Assembly (NCBI GenBank): GCA_963830455.1
Contig: CAWHMT010000006.1
Span: forward strand, 62,001-126,000
From: 20CM-2-65-7 sp963830455
GTDB taxonomy: Bacteria > Gemmatimonadota > Gemmatimonadetes > Gemmatimonadales > GWC2-71-9
Reading direction: 5' to 3'
Length of the DNA: 64,000 nucleotides
In this document: positions 61,706 through 64,000 of the stretch, piece after piece
How the letters are laid out: every line of letters starts with the position of its first letter
Numbering within the stretch: position 1 is the first letter of the stretch
The notes under the pieces: generated by a model
The model's database searches: none
Seen by the model: only the letters and a program-made list of their open reading frames with translations
Told to the model about the DNA's origin: nothing
Position numbers and translations under genes: made by a program

Positions 61706-62919
61706 GCGGTACTCCCACCCGATTCGTCCACGCTCGCCGCCGCTTCCAGATAATCCACGCCGAGCTGGACGAACGTCTCGCGATTCAATTCCGCATCGAG
61801 CGGCCGGCGGCCGAGGAATTCGCGCAGCGTTTCGGTGAGGGTCTGTCGTCGAACACTCCCCGGACCAGCGCCCGCCGCGGGTACGCGCTGCGCCTGCGGC
61901 CGCCGCAAGTCCAGCTGAAAGTTCAACGCGCGCGCCTTGAACGCGCGGATCGCCGCATGATCCAGGTCGCGGGCCGTCGCGCGCTCGACGTCCCACACCA
62001 CCAGTCGCACGATCTGATCGTCGATGTTGGCGGTGTTTGCGCGCTCGGCGATCGCGGTGTCGAGCTCCTTGGCGTTCAATCCCGCGCCCTGGATGAACGG
62101 CAGATCGATGTGCCGGCGCGCCGGCTCGATGGGGCGGAACGTCACGCGCGCGCCGGGCAACTCGACCAGCAGATACCCCTTCCCCTTGCGCTCCTTCTTG
62201 CCTTTGGTGGCGGCGCGCTGAGCTGCCTCATCCTGCAGCTGCCCCCACGGATTGGGGGGGAGGTACTCGAGGCTGCCCGCGTACCACGCGTTGGTCGCCA
62301 CCGACTGCGCGGTGTGATAGTGGCCGAGGGCGATGTAATCCCATTTCTCCGGCGCGAGCAGCTCGCGGGTCAGCTCCGCCCCACCGTACTCCATCGTGCC
62401 GCGCTCTTCCCCCAGACCGCCGTACACACCGTGCGTCACCAGCACATTGAGTGTGGGACCACCGGGCTCCGGGCGCAGCGCGGGACGGTCGGCCCTGGCG
62501 AGCGCCTGCTGGGGCACCGCCAGGACCGCGCAGTCGAGCTTCGGCAGCACGATGCGCCGCGCGTCCTCGACGGCGATCTCGACGCCCAGCGCTTCGTAGA
62601 GTCGGAGAATGGAGCCCGTCTCGGTGGAGCGCGGCGTATCGTGCTCACCCGCAATGACCACGATCGGGGAGTTGGGGAGCCCCGTCCGCACGCGGTGCAG
62701 CTGCCGAAAACAGTACAGGATCGCCGCGTTGGTCGGCCGCACCGAATGGAACAGGTCGCCCGCGATGACGATCAGGTCGGGCTTCTGCTCCAGGATATCG
62801 TCCACGGCCCGGCGGAAGGCCTCGGCGATATCCACCTCGCGCTGGTTGGCCCCCTTCGACGTCTGCCGGTCGAACTGGCGGAACCCGAGGTGCAGGTCGG
62901 CGAGGTGCGCGAGCTTCAT
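61702..62919 (-). CDS. sbcD: DNA exonuclease of the Mre11/SbcD family
   Basis: 405 residues. Calcineurin-like metal motifs: ADLHLGFRQFDRQTS at the start, IVIAGDLFHSVRPTN, VVIAGEHDTPRS, VLVTHGVYGG and IALGHYHTAQSV. The third motif is normally GNHD; here the metal-binding Asn is Glu, which is unusual. The C-terminal capping domain follows. It shares one base with the stop of the HerA-like gene (TAATG) and overlaps the Rad50 gene, so the three are one operon. Confidence 0.95.
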   Translation of the reverse strand: MKLAHLADLHLGFRQFDRQTSKGANQREVDIAEAFRRAVDDILEQKPDLIVIAGDLFHSVRPTNAAILYCFRQLHRVRTGLPNSPIVVIAGEHDTPRSTETGSILRLYEALGVEIAVEDARRIVLPKLDCAVLAVPQQALARADRPALRPEPGGPTLNVLVTHGVYGGLGEERGTMEYGGAELTRELLAPEKWDYIALGHYHTAQSVATNAWYAGSLEYLPPNPWGQLQDEAAQRAATKGKKERKGKGYLLVELPGARVTFRPIEPARRHIDLPFIQGAGLNAKELDTAIAERANTANIDDQIVRLVVWDVERATARDLDHAAIRAFKARALNFQLDLRRPQAQRVPAAGAGPGSVRRQTLTETLREFLGRRPLDAELNRETFVQLGVDYLEAAASVDESGGSTA

Positions 62920-64000
62920 TAGTACGGCTCGTCCGAGATCGGATTCAGCGGCGGAACAGCGAGATGCTCGCGCGGCAGGCTCGCCTCGGACTCCACGCGC
63001 GCGCCCAGCACCTTCCGGAAGTAGGCGAACGCATCGTCCGGCCGCTTCTGGCGCGCGGCGGCCAGCGCCCGGCGCACATCGTCCTGCTCGCGATCGGCGA
63101 TCAGGTCCTTCACCTGATTGGGCCGCACGCGGCGATCGAGCCGCACGAGCAGCCGCACCACGGCTTCCTCAAACGGCACGTCGGCAGCCGGCGGAAATCG
63201 CTCGACCCCATCTCGGCCGCGCAGCACCGGCGGCTTGGGGAAGCGCACGAAGATGGGCTGGGTGAAGTGGGGGTGGCGCACCATCAGTTCACCGATCGGC
63301 ATCGTGGCCAGCTTGCTCTTGATCGCCGGCGTCAGCACCTGATAGCCCGGCGTTGCCAGCTCGTCCATGTCCATCCGGCCGAACAGCTGCGTCCCCGCGT
63401 TGCCCACCACACGGCGATGCACCTGGGACCGGAACTGCTCGGCGCCGAACAAGACCAGGCCCAGGTAGCGCCCGCGCTCGGAGATGTCGAGCAGCATTTT
63501 CTTGACGTAGGTGTCCGGTCCGTCGCCCGGCGCGTACTTGTTGAGCTCGTCGACGAAGACCACGACCGCGTCAACACCGAGCTCACGCCGCTCGAGCTGC
63601 TCGCGCAGCTTCGACACGACGCGGGCAAACACCAGATCCTGCCCCAGCGGGTCGACGTTCGCGATGTCGATCACATACACCGCGCGGTCCTCGAAGCTCG
63701 TCCACGGCAGATCGCTGGAAGGGCCGTCGTCGGTGACGAGGCCTTTGCAGCGTGTCGAGATATTGAGCAGGCGATTGCGGACTTTACGCATCGTGGCGAT
63801 GTGATGCGTGCGCCACGTGTCACTGCGACCGCCCGCCGTGATTTCCAGACCGTCGAAGATCGACCGGAAAAAGTCACCCAGATCGGCGAACGTCTGCACG
63901 CGATGCGTGGTGCCGAAGCCGTCGTCGAAGGTTCTTCCCAGCACTCTGTCTCTAAGAAAATCGATGAACGCGTCGGCCTTGGCGTCGATGTCGTCGCGAT
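62919..64000 (-). CDS. HerA-like hexameric ATPase (partial, N-terminus outside window)
   Basis: The frame is open to the right edge, leaving about 360 C-terminal residues. Walker B and nearby helicase motifs are visible (RAVYVIDIANVDPLGQDLVF and VVVFVDELNKYAPGDGPD), followed by GLVLFGAEQFRSQVHRRVVG with the Gln/Arg-finger-like region, typical of HerA/FtsK-type translocases. In archaea and some bacteria HerA works with NurA, Mre11 and Rad50 on DNA ends. Mre11 and Rad50 follow here; NurA is not in the window. Confidence 0.88.
   Translation of the reverse strand, partial: RDDIDAKADAFIDFLRDRVLGRTFDDGFGTTHRVQTFADLGDFFRSIFDGLEITAGGRSDTWRTHHIATMRKVRNRLLNISTRCKGLVTDDGPSSDLPWTSFEDRAVYVIDIANVDPLGQDLVFARVVSKLREQLERRELGVDAVVVFVDELNKYAPGDGPDTYVKKMLLDISERGRYLGLVLFGAEQFRSQVHRRVVGNAGTQLFGRMDMDELATPGYQVLTPAIKSKLATMPIGELMVRHPHFTQPIFVRFPKPPVLRGRDGVERFPPAADVPFEEAVVRLLVRLDRRVRPNQVKDLIADREQDDVRRALAAARQKRPDDAFAYFRKVLGARVESEASLPREHLAVPPLNPISDEPY

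Overview
The window is dense, GC-rich bacterial chromosome, almost entirely coding, with genes joined by 1-4 base stop/start overlaps (ATGA, GTGA, TTGA, TAATG). A System I cytochrome c maturation cluster, a predicted outer-membrane barrel, a PspA operon and lipoproteins point to a Gram-negative, respiring cell. Base composition, the large RpoB insertion and the overall gene style fit Gemmatimonadota, but I cannot test that here; treat the phylum as a guess and 'high-GC Gram-negative' as secure.

From 1 to 24657 every gene is on the minus strand. Read in the direction of transcription: uvrA; six small paralogous membrane/coiled-coil proteins ending in pspA; an AI-2E type permease; a DUF1611 protein; a two-gene ABC transporter; a vapBC-like toxin-antitoxin pair; cysS; then tRNA-Thr(TGT)-Tyr-Gly-Thr(GGT)-tuf-rpmG-secE-nusG-rplK-rplA-rplJ-rplL-rpoB-rpoC. 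The tRNA-tuf order is the same as the Escherichia coli thrU-tyrU-glyT-thrT-tufB operon.

From 24788 to 30165 a plus-strand run holds a TPR protein, a macro-domain protein, a transglutaminase-like protein, and an ABC ATPase with a frame-disrupted permease. From 35735 down to 30167 a minus-strand run holds mtnA, a SLOG/LOG-like protein, ccmE (with an unusual CxxxY heme motif), ccmF, ccmH, a CcmI-like zinc-ribbon protein and a barrel. A ~157-base palindromic element sits between mtnA and a divergent enoyl-CoA hydratase.

From 35911 to 64000 genes alternate strand: enoyl-CoA hydratase, a small lipoprotein, a DciA-like DUF721 protein and gyrB; pyrimidine nucleoside phosphorylase; a TPR protein; a secreted Xaa-Pro aminopeptidase; GAF, ligA and V4R genes; a TldD/PmbA pair with a phosphoribosyltransferase; TPR, lipoprotein and long-chain acyl-CoA synthetase; a Trm112-like protein; folE-SDR-M23 peptidase (frame-disrupted); a CaCA exchanger; a small membrane protein and a cupin; and GNAT, Rad50/SbcC, Mre11/SbcD and HerA-like ATPase for DNA end processing.

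Four patterns cut across genes. (1) Six tandem paralogs (TM helix plus a coiled coil ending in an ERxDFxERLLA motif) precede pspA and look like a previously undescribed phage-shock-type membrane stress module. (2) Heptameric short tandem repeats occur at many gene ends and inside protein linkers. (3) Several genes have no ATG/GTG/TTG that gives a sensible N-terminus, but have a CTG, mostly inside a CTGA stop/start overlap. (4) Five single-base insertions break two otherwise intact genes. No gene-free stretch exceeds 300 bases apart from the tRNA cluster, and there is no CRISPR array, transposase or rRNA.
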